Positions 28,435-38,866 are shown, numbered from the stretch's first letter. The stretch is 64,000 nucleotides of DNA from Gammaproteobacteria bacterium (GCA_009692305.1 SHZK01000014.1:1-64000); one strand, 5' to 3'. Numbers and translations are program-made. Notes: a model not told the origin generated them from the sequence alone.

Positions 28435-30132
28435 TCAGCGCGACCGGGCAATTCGTCGATATTCCCGATACGCAGGTGTCCAGAATATGCGCTCGATGGT
28501 AGCGAGCAATTCGGCATCGGTCATATCTCGCGCGAGTCCCTGCGCCAGAGCCTGTTTCGCCACTTTGAAGGCGATCTTGCGGCTGATCTGCGAGAGTGCC
28601 GTCAGTGGCGGCAAAATAGCGCTGGACTGGTCCTCTGCGCCGGGAGACAGCTCGGCGAGGGCGGTGCTTGCCACCATCATCATCTCATCACTGATCAGTC
28701 GCGCCTTGCAGGCAATGACGCCGAGGCCGATACCAGGAAAAATATAACTGTTGTTACATTGAGATATTGCGTAAGACTTGCCCTTGTATTCCACTGCTGC
28801 AAACGGACTGCCGGTAGCGACAATGGCATTGCCCTCCGTCCATGCCACTATATCACTCGGCTGGGCCTCGGCATGCAGCGAAGGGTTGCTGAGTGGCAAA
28901 ATAACGGGTCGCGCGCAGCGCGAATGCATTTCGCGCACCACTGCTTCGGTGAACAAGCCAGGTTTGCCGGAGACGCCAATGAGTATGCTCGTGTCAATAT
29001 TGGAAACCACATCCAGCAAACCCGGATACTCACTGTCACCGCTCAGCTGCCAGTCGTTTATGGCGGCTTGCGGCTGCGTCAGGCGTTGCTGAAAATCCAG
29101 CAGGTTCGGCATGCCTGCGGTTAACAATCCAAAGCGATCTACCATGTAGATGCGGGCACGGGCCTGTGCATCGTCAAGTCCTTCCGCAAGCATGGCGCTG
29201 ATGATCAACTCGGCTATGCCGCAGCCCGCGGAGCCGGAGCCGACAAACACGATAATCTGGTCACGCAAGCGTTCACCTTTCTTGCGACACGCAGAAATCA
29301 GCGAGCCGAGTGTTACTGCTGCCGTGCCCTGAATGTCATCATTGAAACAGCACACGCGCTCGCGATGGCGCAGCAAGATTGGCGTAGCATTCGGCTGCGC
29401 AAAATCTTCGAACTGAATCAGTACGCCGGGCCAGCGTTCCTGGGCGGCATTAATGAACTGATCGACAAAGGCGTTGTACGCTGCTTGCTCGACCCGCGGA
29501 TGACGCATGCCCATGTAAAAGGGGTCATCCAGTAATTTCTGGTTATTGGTGCCAACATCCAGAGCCACGGGCAAGGTATAGGCGGGGCTAATGCCACCAC
29601 AGGCGGTATAAATAGAAAGTTTGCCGATGGCGATGCCCATGCCGCCGATGCCCTGGTCGCCGAGGCCGAGTACGCGTTCGCCGTCGGTTACTACAATTAT
29701 CTTTACCTTGTCCTTGGTGACACTGCGCAGTATGTCATCCATATATTCGCGTTCTTTATAAGACACGAAAATGCCGCGGGCACTGCGATAGATATCCGAG
29801 AAGTGTTCACAGGCCTCGCCCACGGTTGGCGTGTAGATAACAGGCAGCATTTCCACCAGATGATCTGATAGCAGTCGATAGAACAAGGTTTCGTTGTTGT
29901 CCTGTACCACGCGCAGATAGATGTGGCGATTGATGGGTTCGGCGAAACTGCGATATTGCATGTAGGCGCGTTTTACCTGCTCCTCGATATTCTCGTAGCG
30001 CGGTGGCAACAAGCCGATCAGGTTGAACGTGCGCCGCTCTATCTCGGAAAATGCCGAACCCTTATTGAGCAGGGGAGTCTCCAGCAAGGCAGGGCCTGCA
30101 TAGGAAATATAGATGGGTTTGCTGGATGTCAT
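28435..30132 (-). CDS. maeA: NAD-dependent malic enzyme
   Basis: A 565-residue enzyme that decarboxylates malate to pyruvate and reduces NAD. Typical long-form malic enzyme blocks are all present: [12 protein letters not shown], the [20 protein letters not shown] region, the [17 protein letters not shown] segment, the metal-binding FEDFAQPNA, the [11 protein letters not shown] motif and the NAD-binding [12 protein letters not shown]. Length matches MaeA (SfcA) rather than the larger MaeB with its phosphotransacetylase domain. Cytoplasmic. The gene is single; the decayed IS/DUF5916 zone begins about 95 bp upstream. Confidence 0.96.
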   Translation of the reverse strand: MTSSKPIYISYAGPALLETPLLNKGSAFSEIERRTFNLIGLLPPRYENIEEQVKRAYMQYRSFAEPINRHIYLRVVQDNNETLFYRLLSDHLVEMLPVIYTPTVGEACEHFSDIYRSARGIFVSYKEREYMDDILRSVTKDKVKIIVVTDGERVLGLGDQGIGGMGIAIGKLSIYTACGGISPAYTLPVALDVGTNNQKLLDDPFYMGMRHPRVEQAAYNAFVDQFINAAQERWPGVLIQFEDFAQPNATPILLRHRERVCCFNDDIQGTAAVTLGSLISACRKKGERLRDQIIVFVGSGSAGCGIAELIISAMLAEGLDDAQARARIYMVDRFGLLTAGMPNLLDFQQRLTQPQAAINDWQLSGDSEYPGLLDVVSNIDTSILIGVSGKPGLFTEAVVREMHSRCARPVILPLSNPSLHAEAQPSDIVAWTEGNAIVATGSPFAAVEYKGKSYAISQCNNSYIFPGIGLGVIACKARLISDEMMMVASTALAELSPGAEDQSSAILPPLTALSQISRKIAFKVAKQALAQGLARDMTDAELLATIERIFWTPAYREYRRIARSR

Positions 30133-30226
30133 ATAAATCCCGGTGTTGAACGTCGATGCAGTATTTCTAACTTGGACTTACAACTGCAGTTATTACTACG
30201 GCTATAACTACAATCTATAACGTCAG

Positions 30227-30427
30227 TTAAAAACGGAAGGTGTAGCGAAACTTCACGCTTAGGTCAGAATATGCTGACTCGAACTGATTGTCTCGGTCGA
30301 AGTCCTGCATACTGTAATTCAATACGATAAAACCTTCCTGTCCCGCACGCGGAATCCACTGCAAGCGCGTATTAATGCCTAATTCCTCGGAGATATTGTC
30401 GTATTGCAGCAGATTTATCCAGTAAAG
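30227..30427 (-). pseudogene. 3' end of a DUF5916-type outer membrane beta-barrel gene, broken by an IS
   Basis: On the minus strand about 66 codons read YWINLLQYDNISEELGINTR, then LQWIPRAGQEGFIVLNYSMQ, and end with SDLSVKFRYTFRF and TAA at 30227-30229. This is the conserved C-terminal barrel end of DUF5916 proteins, which carry an N-terminal family-9 carbohydrate-binding-like domain and are usually 700-900 residues. Everything upstream of the tyrosine at about 30424 is missing and replaced by the IS3-family remnant, so the gene is dead. Confidence 0.75.
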
Positions 30428-30706
30428 CGTGGGCAGAGAAGCACGATATCCAGCTTGAATTTATCCAGCCTGGCAATCCGCAACAGAACGCTTATGTCGA
30501 GCGTTACAATCGAACCTTGCGTTATAGTTGGTTAAGCCAATACATGTTTGACTCGATTCAGGAAGTTCAGGACTATGCCACACAATGGCTTTGGTTCTAC
30601 AACAATGAGCGACCTAACAAGGCTAATGGTGGTTTTCCACCGAAACAAATGCTGATGGCAGCATGACTTCTGCTTTTGAAATTAGTTAAAAAAGGGATGA
30701 TTACCA
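30428..30706 (+). mobile_element. IS3-family remnant: 3' end of OrfB and right terminal repeat
   Basis: The plus strand encodes the last 78 residues of an IS3-family OrfB integrase, with the signature FIQPGNPQQNAYVERYNRTL, then FYNNERPNKANGGFPPKQML, and TGA at 30664-30666. The ERYNR glutamate is the E of the DDE triad. The element ends at the terminal repeat GGGATGATTACCA (30694-30706), matching the end at 163-176. OrfA, the first two acidic residues and the left end are missing, so the element cannot move by itself. It lies antisense inside the broken DUF5916 gene. Confidence 0.85.
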
Positions 30707-30911
30707 GGTGATTGTCTAGCAGGATTAATGCTGGGCTATAACGCTGGGCGGCAGTAAGTGAAACTATTTCAGTCGGAATAATTAATTTCGACTTCAAGTC
30801 TTCCCAAATCTTGCTGTTGGCATAGCCGGGGCCATAACCGATAGTAATGGTGCGCTGTGTCTTGGTAATCGAATTCATGCTGAAAGAAACCACGCGGTCA
30901 TGTTGCCAAGT
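30707..30911 (-). pseudogene. Fragment of open frame beside the IS end, possibly the broken barrel gene
   Basis: On the minus strand, open from a stop at 30912-30914 and running into the IS end, the frame reads TWQHDRVVSFSMNSITKTQR, then TITIGYGPGYANSKIWEDLK and ends near RYSPALILLDNHL at the element boundary. The alternating pattern fits beta-barrel strands, and the strand and position are right for the part of the DUF5916-like gene just before its C-terminus. I do not recognise the sequence itself, so the link is inference. Confidence 0.4.
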
Positions 30912-31015
30912 TTAACCTACGGCAGGACTATTAGCGATAGTCACGCCCGGCAGCGCCAGCTTATTGGGGCACCAAGCGGAGAGCCGGAGACTGCGGCGAC
31001 TAATCGTGGATCTGC

Positions 31016-31219
31016 CTAGCGCAATCTGTTTTTTAAATGTTCCATGAATTGATCAAGATTGCTTTCTGCTTCCGATTTGTATCGAAACGGACCGACATTT
31101 TCCCCCTCGCGAATTCGAAAGTACCAAAGATCTGCTTGAGCGAAGACGCGGTCACATCGTTCGGGAGGCGTGGAATGGGAATTATCTTGCTGACGAATGT
31201 TCGTAGTAGACATGTGCAT
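31016..31219 (-). CDS. DUF6316-like small protein
   Basis: A 67-residue protein with the core DLWYFRIREGENVGPFRYKS followed by EAESNLDQFMEHLKNRL. The WYFRTREG-x-x-GPF pattern is that of DUF6316, small proteins found in marine gammaproteobacteria; function unknown. The tryptophan, the FR-x-REG and the GPF are all present. A second ATG at 31213 is an alternative start. It lies alone in the decay zone, with AT-rich DNA upstream. Confidence 0.65.
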   Translation of the reverse strand: MHMSTTNIRQQDNSHSTPPERCDRVFAQADLWYFRIREGENVGPFRYKSEAESNLDQFMEHLKNRLR

Positions 31220-31550
31220 GATTCTTCTATCGTGAATTTGGAGACCATGGTCTCTGTCAGCTTAAGGCTGCCTGCCAATTGCAGAGTCAGACCTCGTCGC
31301 AATTAGAAGCATCCTTAAGCTGACGAGTACACTGACAATAATACCTCTTTTATGACTTGGACATAGCGCAAAATGTATGCCATTTCGTCAGTGATCCTAT
31401 GCCGTAATAGACTCTTTATGACATCGAATAAAGTTGTATTAATAATATTAGTAACGTTATAGAAAACAGCGCAATCGACAATCGTGTTTTGAAACAATTA
31501 CATAGCAGGTTGTGTTAATGTCATAGCAAAGTATTACACGCAGGAAGAGT
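31220..31550. other. AT-rich gap without recognisable gene
   Basis: About 330 bases between the DUF6316-like gene and mobA. It is visibly richer in A and T than its surroundings and holds only short, unconvincing reading frames. I see no repeat, RNA or palindrome in it. Confidence 0.5.
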
Positions 31551-32189
31551 TTACGCGGCTGGAGCTTGATCGGCGCTTAGTAGTTGCTCCATGCCAGATA
31601 ACTGGGATGGGGTGTTGATGTTCATGAAATTCTCCGAGCCTGTGTCATTGAATTCAACTTCGACGGTATCAAGTCGCGGGAATATCAGTTTCGGGCCGCA
31701 TAAATTTTCCGCAATGGCAGCTTCCAGGATCGAGAATGTAGTCAGGGACCACAACGAGAACAGCGGTTGCAGTTGGGTACCGGTTCTGGCTACGGCAACC
31801 TGACAATCTGGTTGAACCATTGCTGCCGCCAACGTGCTTACCAGATTTAGAGGAAATCGCGGCACATCGGCGGCGAAACATGCTAGATGTGTACGCTCAG
31901 CTGCGGTGTTTGTCTTTAGCAGCCAGCGCATCGCGCTATAGATCCCTACCAGCGGTCCGCCATAGAGTCTGCGGCTGTCAGCAATTAAAGGCAGGTCCAG
32001 ATAGGCATAGTCCTGCAGATTGCGGTTAACACTGATCAGCAATTCACCGACTTGTGGCGTGGCGAGTGCGATCACATGCTCAATGAGTGGCTTTCCCAGC
32101 AATGGCATTAGCGGTTTGTCGCAATAATTCATGCGCGCCGCCTTGCCCCCAGCGAGAACTATTCCTGCAATCTTGTTTTTATCCAGCAT
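31551..32189 (-). CDS. mobA: Molybdenum cofactor guanylyltransferase
   Basis: A 212-residue nucleotidyltransferase that joins GMP to molybdopterin to give the guanine dinucleotide cofactor. The GTP-binding loop is GIVLAGGKAARMNYCDKPL near residue 10, and the metal-binding region is CFAADVPRFPLNL near 105. The C-terminal NINTPSQL block is the usual NTP-D-like ending of the family. Length is normal. Small departures from the consensus (AARMNYCDKP instead of SRMGGxDK) are within family variation. Cytoplasmic, single gene, divergent from tig. Confidence 0.88.
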   Translation of the reverse strand: MLDKNKIAGIVLAGGKAARMNYCDKPLMPLLGKPLIEHVIALATPQVGELLISVNRNLQDYAYLDLPLIADSRRLYGGPLVGIYSAMRWLLKTNTAAERTHLACFAADVPRFPLNLVSTLAAAMVQPDCQVAVARTGTQLQPLFSLWSLTTFSILEAAIAENLCGPKLIFPRLDTVEVEFNDTGSENFMNINTPSQLSGMEQLLSADQAPAA

Positions 32190-32430
32190 AGGCTTCCCGG
32201 CCAGTTTAGTTCGCCATTCAACGATTGAATCTAGTCACTTGATATGGGAAAATCGCGCACTTTGCGACGCGGCTGTCAGGTCGTTAACTTATTGAAATAT
32301 CTGAATAACAACGATTCCATTTCAGCTTAAGTGATGGATTTTTAGCGAATCGTTACCCTCAAATTAATCACAGATTTCAGGTTTCACACTATCGTGGGCA
32401 ATATTAGCCTAGGAATAAAGAGGTTTTTTC

Positions 32431-33774
32431 ATGCAAGTTTCTATTGAAACTACACAGGGTTTGGAAAGGAAAATGACGATCGCTGTACCTGGCGAGCGTG
32501 TGGATACGGCGGTAAATTCCAGACTGCAGGAAGCGGCTCGCTCCGTAAACCTGAAAGGGTTCCGCAAAGGCAAGGTCCCATTCAAGGTGGTAAAAAGCAA
32601 GTTTGGTAAAGGAGTGCGCCAGGAAGTTGTCGGTGAACTCATGAGCCAGACTTATTATGAGGCCATCCAGCAGCAGAAACTGAAGCCAGCTGGTCAGCCG
32701 CGCATCGAAGGCGCCAAATTTGATGAGGGTACTGATCTGCAATTCACGGCCATTTTCGAAGTATATCCGGAAATCAACCTGCCAGACTTCTCCAAAATTA
32801 AAAGTGAAAGGCTGACTGCCGAAGTAACAGAAACTGACATCGACGAGATGATCGAAACCCTGCGCCAGCAGCGCAAATCATGGCAAGTTGTACAGCGCGC
32901 CGCAGCGGATAAAGATTTGGTAAATATTGACTATGTTGGCACCGTCGATGGAGTTGAGTTTGATGGTGGAAAGGCAGCTGGCAGTAAGCTGGTGATTGGT
33001 GCCGAGCGGATGATTCCCGGATTTGAAACAGGGATTATCGGGAAAAACACTGCTGACACATTTACCCTCGACCTGGAGTTCCCCGCTGAATATCACAACA
33101 AGGATATGGCCGGTAAAAAAGCCCAATTCAAGATAACGCTGAATTCTGTCAGTGAACAGGCGTTACCTGAAATTGACGAAGAATTTTACAAGAGCTTTGG
33201 TGTAGAAGAAGGTGGCAATAGCGCTTTCCGGGAAGAAGTGGCGAACAATATGCAGCGGGAATTGAAAACCGCAAGTCGCAACAAACTGAAAAACAAGATC
33301 ATGGATGCATTGATCAAGCTGGTGGATATTTCCATACCTCAGGCTCTGGTCGCCGGTGAGATTGGGCAGTTACGTAATCAGGCGGTACAACAATTCGGCC
33401 GTGGACAAAAAATTGACCCTAATATGTTGCCGGATGAATTATTTGCGGATCAAGCCCGGCGCCGGGTTGCTCTCGGCTTGGTGCTAGGCGAAGTAATTCA
33501 GCAACAAGGGATAAAAGCTGATGCTGCCAAAGTCCGCACGTCGGTTGAGGAATTGGCATCCACCTACGAATCACCGGATGAGGTGATTAATTGGTACTAC
33601 GGTAACAAAGAACAACTCGCCTCAATCGAGGGTGCTGTGATGGAAGATCAGGTGTTTGACTACATCATTGGTTTGGCGAAGATTGCCGATAAGAAAGTAG
33701 GTTACCAGGATGCAATCAAACCAGATGCGCCACAGGGTCAATCAAGCCAACCAGACCCAGCTAGCGACGCTTGA
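32431..33774 (+). CDS. tig: Trigger factor
   Basis: A 447-residue ribosome-associated chaperone and peptidyl-prolyl isomerase that meets nascent chains at the exit tunnel. The ribosome-binding signature [20 protein letters not shown] lies near residues 35-55, the FKBP-type isomerase domain starts [19 protein letters not shown] near 165, and the helical chaperone arms follow. The last residues are a low-complexity Pro/Gln/Ser/Asp tail. It heads the block tig-clpP-clpX-lon-hupB-ppiD, with clpP starting 13 bp after its stop. Confidence 0.97.
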   Translation: MQVSIETTQGLERKMTIAVPGERVDTAVNSRLQEAARSVNLKGFRKGKVPFKVVKSKFGKGVRQEVVGELMSQTYYEAIQQQKLKPAGQPRIEGAKFDEGTDLQFTAIFEVYPEINLPDFSKIKSERLTAEVTETDIDEMIETLRQQRKSWQVVQRAAADKDLVNIDYVGTVDGVEFDGGKAAGSKLVIGAERMIPGFETGIIGKNTADTFTLDLEFPAEYHNKDMAGKKAQFKITLNSVSEQALPEIDEEFYKSFGVEEGGNSAFREEVANNMQRELKTASRNKLKNKIMDALIKLVDISIPQALVAGEIGQLRNQAVQQFGRGQKIDPNMLPDELFADQARRRVALGLVLGEVIQQQGIKADAAKVRTSVEELASTYESPDEVINWYYGNKEQLASIEGAVMEDQVFDYIIGLAKIADKKVGYQDAIKPDAPQGQSSQPDPASDA

Positions 33775-33787
33775 CAGGAAATTACGC

Positions 33788-34432
33788 ATGACAATATCAG
33801 GATTTGAACCGCGCGGGGCGCTGGTACCCATCGTAGTTGAGCAAACTGCGCGGGGTGAGCGTTCCTACGATATTTATTCCCGGCTGTTGAAAGACCGGAT
33901 AATTTTTATGACAGGCCAGGTCGAAGACTACATGGCCAATCTGGTCGTGGCGCAGATGTTGTTCCTGGAATCCGAGAATCCGGACAAGGACATTCATTTG
34001 TACATAAATTCGCCAGGAGGCTCGGTGACGGCAGGCTTGTCGATCTACGACACCATGCAATTTATTAAGCCAGACGTCAGTACGATGTGTATTGGTCAGG
34101 CAGCCAGCATGGGGGCGATATTGCTGGCTGGTGGTGCCAAGGGCAAGCGCTTGGCGTTGCCGCATTCCCGCATCATGATCCACCAACCCAGTGGCGGGGC
34201 GCAGGGTCAGGCTTCTGATATTGAAATACAAGCTAATGAAATCATTAAGATACGGCATAAACTTAATGTTTTACTTGCCAATCATACCGGACAGGATGTG
34301 GAAAGAATCGCGCGCGATACCGAGCGTGACAACTTTATGGATGCCGCAGAAGCGTTGCGATTTGGATTGGTCGATAAAGTATTTGAGCCGCGTACAGATA
34401 CAAAGAAGAGCGCAGTTTCGAAAAAGGGCTAG
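33788..34432 (+). CDS. clpP: ATP-dependent Clp protease proteolytic subunit
   Basis: A 214-residue serine protease that forms the double heptameric ring served by ClpX. The catalytic triad is Ser107 (GQAASMGA), His132 (MIHQPSGG) and Asp181 (TERDNFM). The start chosen is the ATG at 33788, which follows AGGA and gives the usual [18 protein letters not shown]-terminus; the frame is open back into the end of tig (from 33710), but that extension is only read-through. The 13-bp gap to tig indicates translational or at least transcriptional coupling. Confidence 0.97.
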   Translation: MTISGFEPRGALVPIVVEQTARGERSYDIYSRLLKDRIIFMTGQVEDYMANLVVAQMLFLESENPDKDIHLYINSPGGSVTAGLSIYDTMQFIKPDVSTMCIGQAASMGAILLAGGAKGKRLALPHSRIMIHQPSGGAQGQASDIEIQANEIIKIRHKLNVLLANHTGQDVERIARDTERDNFMDAAEALRFGLVDKVFEPRTDTKKSAVSKKG

Positions 34433-34445
34433 CCCACGGCTGTGA

Positions 34446-34474
34446 CTTGCATTTGCAAGGCAATGCCTCCATTT
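34446..34474 (+). promoter_or_regulatory. Possible sigma-32-type promoter for clpX
   Basis: CTTGCAT at 34446-34452, then 14 bases, then CTCCATTT at 34467-34474. The second element agrees with the heat-shock consensus CCCCATNT in seven positions; the first agrees with CTTGAAA in five. It lies about 100 bp upstream of the clpX start. Confidence 0.4.
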
Positions 34475-34575
34475 TACAGGTGTGGTTGGACCAGAAAGCA
34501 GCGACTGAACGTAAATCTACCGAAACCATGCGCTTAGCTTGCGCTTGTTTCCAAAAATCCAGGTGATGGCCCAGC

Positions 34576-35862
34576 ATGTCAGATGATCGCTACAACAAAG
34601 GAGATGATAACAGCAAGTTGCTGTATTGCTCCTTCTGCGGAAAGAGTCAGCATGAGGTGCGAAAACTTATCGCAGGACCCTCAGTGTTCGTCTGCGATGA
34701 GTGTGTCGATCTGTGCAATGACATCATTCGCGAAGAAATTCAGGAAAAAGACACCGATACTGGTAGTCGCAAGCTGCCTATCCCAGAGGATATCAAACGT
34801 ACTCTGGATGAATATGTCATCGGGCAGGAAAGCGCCAAGAAAGTGCTGTCCGTGGCCGTATACAATCACTACAAGCGCCTTAATTACGGCAAAAGTACTG
34901 GTGATGTAGAACTCAGTAAAAGCAATATCCTGATGGTGGGTCCCACTGGCACCGGTAAAACCCTACTGGCGGAAACCCTGGCGCGACTGCTCGATGTACC
35001 TTTCACAATAGCCGATGCTACTACCCTGACTGAAGCTGGCTATGTAGGTGAGGACGTCGAGAACATAATCCAGAAGCTATTGCAAAAATGTGAATATGAT
35101 GTCGAGAAGGCCCAGATCGGCATTGTCTATATCGACGAGATCGACAAGATTTCCCGCAAGTCAGACAACCCTTCGATAACGCGTGACGTATCAGGTGAAG
35201 GCGTGCAGCAAGCGCTGCTCAAATTGATCGAAGGCACGGTGGCATCGGTACCTCCACAAGGAGGGCGTAAGCATCCGCAGCAGGAATTTTTACAGGTAGA
35301 CACCTCTAATATCCTGTTTATTTGTGGTGGTGCATTTTCAGGCCTCGAGAAAATCATTCGTGCTCGTTCGGAAAAGAGCGGTATTGGCTTTTCAGCAGAA
35401 GTGCGCAGCAAGGAACATGACATGCGTGTCGGCGAGACATTGCGCGATGTCGAACCCGAAGATCTGGTGAAGTATGGATTGATACCGGAATTTGTCGGTC
35501 GATTACCGATGATTGCCACCCTGGATGAGTTGGATCTGGAAGCGCTGGTGCGGATTATCAAAGAGCCGAAGAATTCACTGACCAAGCAATACTCCAAATT
35601 GTTTGAAATGGAAGGCGTTGAGATTCAATTTCGCGAGGACTCCTTGCAATCGATCGCCCGCAAAGCAAAAGAACGCAAAACTGGCGCTCGTGGCCTGCGT
35701 TCTATTATGGAATCAGTGCTACTGGAGACGATGTACCGGATTCCGTCGCTTAAAAACGTCAGCAAGGTAATTATCGACGCGGCAGTCATCGAAGGTGAAT
35801 CTGAACCCTTGCTCATGTATGAAAACATCGAACAACCCAGCAAGACTGCAACTGACGATTAA
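34576..35862 (+). CDS. clpX: ATP-dependent Clp protease ATP-binding subunit ClpX
   Basis: A 428-residue AAA+ unfoldase that recognises tagged substrates and feeds ClpP. The N-terminal C4 zinc finger uses CSFCGKS and CDECVDLC (residues about 15-42); Walker A is GPTGTGKT near 120, Walker [11 protein letters not shown] near 180, and the sensor and C-terminal small domain ([19 protein letters not shown]) are complete. The IGF loop that docks on ClpP is seen as KSGIGFSAE. It follows clpP by 143 bp. Confidence 0.98.
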   Translation: MSDDRYNKGDDNSKLLYCSFCGKSQHEVRKLIAGPSVFVCDECVDLCNDIIREEIQEKDTDTGSRKLPIPEDIKRTLDEYVIGQESAKKVLSVAVYNHYKRLNYGKSTGDVELSKSNILMVGPTGTGKTLLAETLARLLDVPFTIADATTLTEAGYVGEDVENIIQKLLQKCEYDVEKAQIGIVYIDEIDKISRKSDNPSITRDVSGEGVQQALLKLIEGTVASVPPQGGRKHPQQEFLQVDTSNILFICGGAFSGLEKIIRARSEKSGIGFSAEVRSKEHDMRVGETLRDVEPEDLVKYGLIPEFVGRLPMIATLDELDLEALVRIIKEPKNSLTKQYSKLFEMEGVEIQFREDSLQSIARKAKERKTGARGLRSIMESVLLETMYRIPSLKNVSKVIIDAAVIEGESEPLLMYENIEQPSKTATDD

Positions 35863-35875
35863 ACTCACTGTAGCG

Positions 35876-35903
35876 CTTGATATTTCTGGGTTAAGCTCCA
35901 TCT
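35876..35903 (+). promoter_or_regulatory. Sigma-32-type promoter match upstream of lon
   Basis: CTTGATA at 35876-35882, a 13-base spacer, and CTCCATCT at 35896-35903. Agreement with the heat-shock consensus (CTTGAAA, 13-15 bases, CCCCATNT) is six of seven and seven of eight. It lies 57 bp before the lon ATG, and lon is a known heat-shock gene in Escherichia coli. Confidence 0.6.
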
Positions 35904-35960
35904 GTTGGTTAGGCGGGCGTTAGCCCGCAGCACGAATCCACCTGCTATCAAGAGTCGTCT

Positions 35961-38390
35961 ATGAGCAAATCTGCGGATCTTTCCAGTAATTCCGGTTTTC
36001 CCCTGTTACCACTGCGTGATGTGGTGGTTTACCCCCAGATAGTTCAACCCTTATTCGTTGGTCGCCCGAAATCGATAAAAGCGCTGGAAGTCGCTATGTC
36101 CAGTGACAAGCAAGTGTTGCTCGTGGCCCAGAAAAACCCCACAGAAGATGAACCCGGCATTGATGATTTATTCGAAATCGGAACCATTGCCACAATTCTG
36201 CAATTGATTCGCCTGCCAGACGGAACCGTCAAAGTGTTGGTGGAAGGTCTGTCTCGCGCCAAAATTACGCATGTTGAATATGATACAGATCATTTCCGCG
36301 CGGATACTGCCGAATTGACCGCTGCTGCGATCTCGGACAAAGAAGCGGCGTTGCTAATCCGCTCTTTGCTCTCCCAGTTTGACCAGTATGTGCAGCTGAG
36401 CAAAAAAATTCCGCCTGAAGTAATGACCTCCATTTCCAGTATTGATGAGCCGGGCAGACTGGTTGATACCATCGCCTCGCATATGACCCTGCAATTACAG
36501 GAGAAGCAGAATCTACTGGAGTTGGCAGGTTTGCAGTCGCGTGTAGAGCATTTAATGGCGCTCATCGAGGCCGAAATTGATCTGTTCCAGGTAGAGAAGC
36601 GCATTCGCGGACGCGTCAAGAAGCAAATGGAAAAGAGTCAGCGCGAGTACTATCTCAATGAGCAGATGAAAGCCATTCAAAAAGAAATGGGTGAAATGGA
36701 CGATGTGCCAAACGAAGCAGAAGAGTTAAAACTGCGCATCGAAGATGCCGGCATGCCGAAAGATGCCAAGGACAAGGCAATGTCCGAACTGAATAAATTG
36801 AAAATGATGTCACCGATGTCTTCGGAAGCATCGGTTGTGCGTACTTATCTGGATTGGATGGTAAACATTCCCTGGAAAAAGCGCAGCAAGGTACGGCTGG
36901 ATCTGGCGCAGGCCGAAGCGATTCTGGAAAGTGATCATTACGGGTTGAGGGAAGTCAAAGAGCGTATTCTTGAATACCTGGCCGTGCAGAAGCGGGTTAA
37001 GAAGTTAAAAGGGCCTATTCTCTGTCTCGTTGGCCCTCCCGGTGTCGGTAAGACATCCTTGGGCGAATCCATAGCTCGTGCGACCAATCGCAAGTTCGTG
37101 CGCATGGCTTTGGGCGGGGTGCGAGATGAGGCGGAAATTCGTGGCCATCGGCGCACTTACATTGGCTCGCTGCCAGGTAAGTTGTTGCAAAAACTATCCA
37201 AGGTGGGCGTGAAAAACCCGCTGTTCTTGTTGGATGAAATTGACAAAATGGGTATGGATAACCGCGGCGACCCTGCCTCTGCCTTGCTGGAAGTGCTTGA
37301 TCCTGAGCAGAACAACAGTTTCAACGACCACTACCTTGAAGTTGATTACGACCTGTCAGAAGTTATGTTCGTGTGCACATCCAATAGCATTAATATTCCT
37401 GAGCCATTGCTGGACAGAATGGAGGTGATTCGAATCCCAGGCTACACAGAAGATGAGAAGGTGAATATCGCGCAGCGCTATCTGATTCCGAAACAGATGA
37501 AAAATAATGGCGTTTCGGACAAGGAATTGGTGATTGACGAAAGTCCGATCAGGGATTTGATTCGGTACTACACGCGCGAAGCAGGAGTGCGTGGGCTGGA
37601 GCGCGATATTGCAAAAATTTGTCGCAAGATCGTCAAGGAAAGCTCCTTGAGCAATACCAAAAAACTGGTGCATTTAACCTCTGAGACCCTGGGTCATTAT
37701 GCTGGAGTGCGCAAATTCGACTATGGCAAAGCGGAACTTGAAAATAAGGTTGGTCAAGTTAATGGTTTGGCCTGGACGCAAGTTGGTGGTGAATTGCTTA
37801 CCATCGAGGCAATCGCGGTAGAGGGCAAAGGCAAGACCATTAAAACCGGATCCCTCGGTGATGTAATGCAGGAGTCAATCCAGGCGGCACTAACAGTTGT
37901 GCGCAGTCGGGCTCATTCATTGGGACTGGAAACCAACTTCCACGAAAAAGTGGACTTGCACATCCACGTGCCCGAAGGCGCGACACCGAAAGATGGACCC
38001 AGCGCTGGCGTTGGTATGTGTACAGCCCTGGTGTCAGTTTTAACAGAAATCCCAGTGCGTGCGGATGTTGCCATGACCGGAGAAATTACTCTGCGAGGTC
38101 AGGTATTGCGTATCGGTGGGCTGAAGGAAAAATTGTTGGCTGCTCACCGCGGTAATATCAAGACCATTATAATTCCACAAGATAACGAAAGAGATCTTGC
38201 GGAGATTCCTGATAATATAAAAGCGGATTTGAACATAGTTCCTGTGCGCTGGATTGATCAAGTTCTTGAAGTCGCATTGCAGTATATGCCGACCCCAATT
38301 ACCGCTGCAGGAAAGCTCGAACAGAAAACAGAAGTCAAGCAAGAAGATAAAGAGAAAAGTGGTGACGAGAAGCACATAAATACTCACTAA
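35961..38390 (+). CDS. lon: ATP-dependent protease La
   Basis: An 809-residue soluble AAA+ protease that degrades misfolded and regulatory proteins. It has the N-terminal substrate domain (LPLLPLRDVVVYPQ start), the coiled middle region with EYYLNEQMKAIQKEMGE, Walker A GPPGVGKTS near 357, Walker B FLLDEIDKM, and the protease domain with the Ser-Lys dyad: serine in PKDGPSAGVGM and lysine in GLKEKLLAAHR. The tail is charged (KTEVKQEDKEKSGDEKH). Full length for LonA. Confidence 0.98.
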   Translation: MSKSADLSSNSGFPLLPLRDVVVYPQIVQPLFVGRPKSIKALEVAMSSDKQVLLVAQKNPTEDEPGIDDLFEIGTIATILQLIRLPDGTVKVLVEGLSRAKITHVEYDTDHFRADTAELTAAAISDKEAALLIRSLLSQFDQYVQLSKKIPPEVMTSISSIDEPGRLVDTIASHMTLQLQEKQNLLELAGLQSRVEHLMALIEAEIDLFQVEKRIRGRVKKQMEKSQREYYLNEQMKAIQKEMGEMDDVPNEAEELKLRIEDAGMPKDAKDKAMSELNKLKMMSPMSSEASVVRTYLDWMVNIPWKKRSKVRLDLAQAEAILESDHYGLREVKERILEYLAVQKRVKKLKGPILCLVGPPGVGKTSLGESIARATNRKFVRMALGGVRDEAEIRGHRRTYIGSLPGKLLQKLSKVGVKNPLFLLDEIDKMGMDNRGDPASALLEVLDPEQNNSFNDHYLEVDYDLSEVMFVCTSNSINIPEPLLDRMEVIRIPGYTEDEKVNIAQRYLIPKQMKNNGVSDKELVIDESPIRDLIRYYTREAGVRGLERDIAKICRKIVKESSLSNTKKLVHLTSETLGHYAGVRKFDYGKAELENKVGQVNGLAWTQVGGELLTIEAIAVEGKGKTIKTGSLGDVMQESIQAALTVVRSRAHSLGLETNFHEKVDLHIHVPEGATPKDGPSAGVGMCTALVSVLTEIPVRADVAMTGEITLRGQVLRIGGLKEKLLAAHRGNIKTIIIPQDNERDLAEIPDNIKADLNIVPVRWIDQVLEVALQYMPTPITAAGKLEQKTEVKQEDKEKSGDEKHINTH

Positions 38391-38590
38391 TCCCGCGTGT
38401 TATATGTTGACACGGCTTTCTGGCAATTGGTATAAAGTATCGGTCTTATGTGCTCGTGAATGACTTTTTCCAGAACAGGAAAAATTCAACCACAACTACA
38501 AAATCAACTGAAACAACTCGTAAGCATGCTTTGGTTTTGGGCAGTTATTGATAAAAACAACTCAACTGAAATTCAGAAAAAGGGGATAAT

Positions 38591-38866
38591 GTGAATAAGT
38601 CAGAATTAATAGATGCAGTTGCGGAGAGTGCCGACCTGCCAAAAGCGGCTGCTGGTCGGGCAATAGATGCAATGATTGATGCGATCACCGGTTCATTGAA
38701 GAAAGATGATCCAGTCGTATTGGTTGGCTTTGGCACTTTCTCGACCAAGAGCCGAGCAGCTCGCACAGGTCGTAATCCCCAAACTGGCGCGCCAATTCAA
38801 ATCAAAGCAGCTCGTGTACCAAGTTTTAAAGCGGGTAAAGCACTTAAGGATTCCGTCAATTCCTAG
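38591..38866 (+). CDS. hupB: DNA-binding protein HU-beta
   Basis: A 91-residue HU-family nucleoid protein that bends and compacts DNA. The dimerisation helices ([20 protein letters not shown]) precede the signature [21 protein letters not shown], where the proline of RNPQTG is the intercalating residue of the DNA arm; the end is [11 protein letters not shown]. The start is GTG at 38591 behind an AAAGGGG site; the overlapping ATG is followed at once by a stop. It lies 200 bp after lon, as in Escherichia coli. Confidence 0.95.
   Translation: MNKSELIDAVAESADLPKAAAGRAIDAMIDAITGSLKKDDPVVLVGFGTFSTKSRAARTGRNPQTGAPIQIKAARVPSFKAGKALKDSVNS

Noticed and set aside
28420..29124. 234-codon open frame on the plus strand
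   Set aside because: Antisense to maeA; no independent support.
33710..33787. N-terminal extension of ClpP
   Set aside because: The extra codons overlap the end of tig and are read-through; the ATG at 33788 has a ribosome site and the family start.
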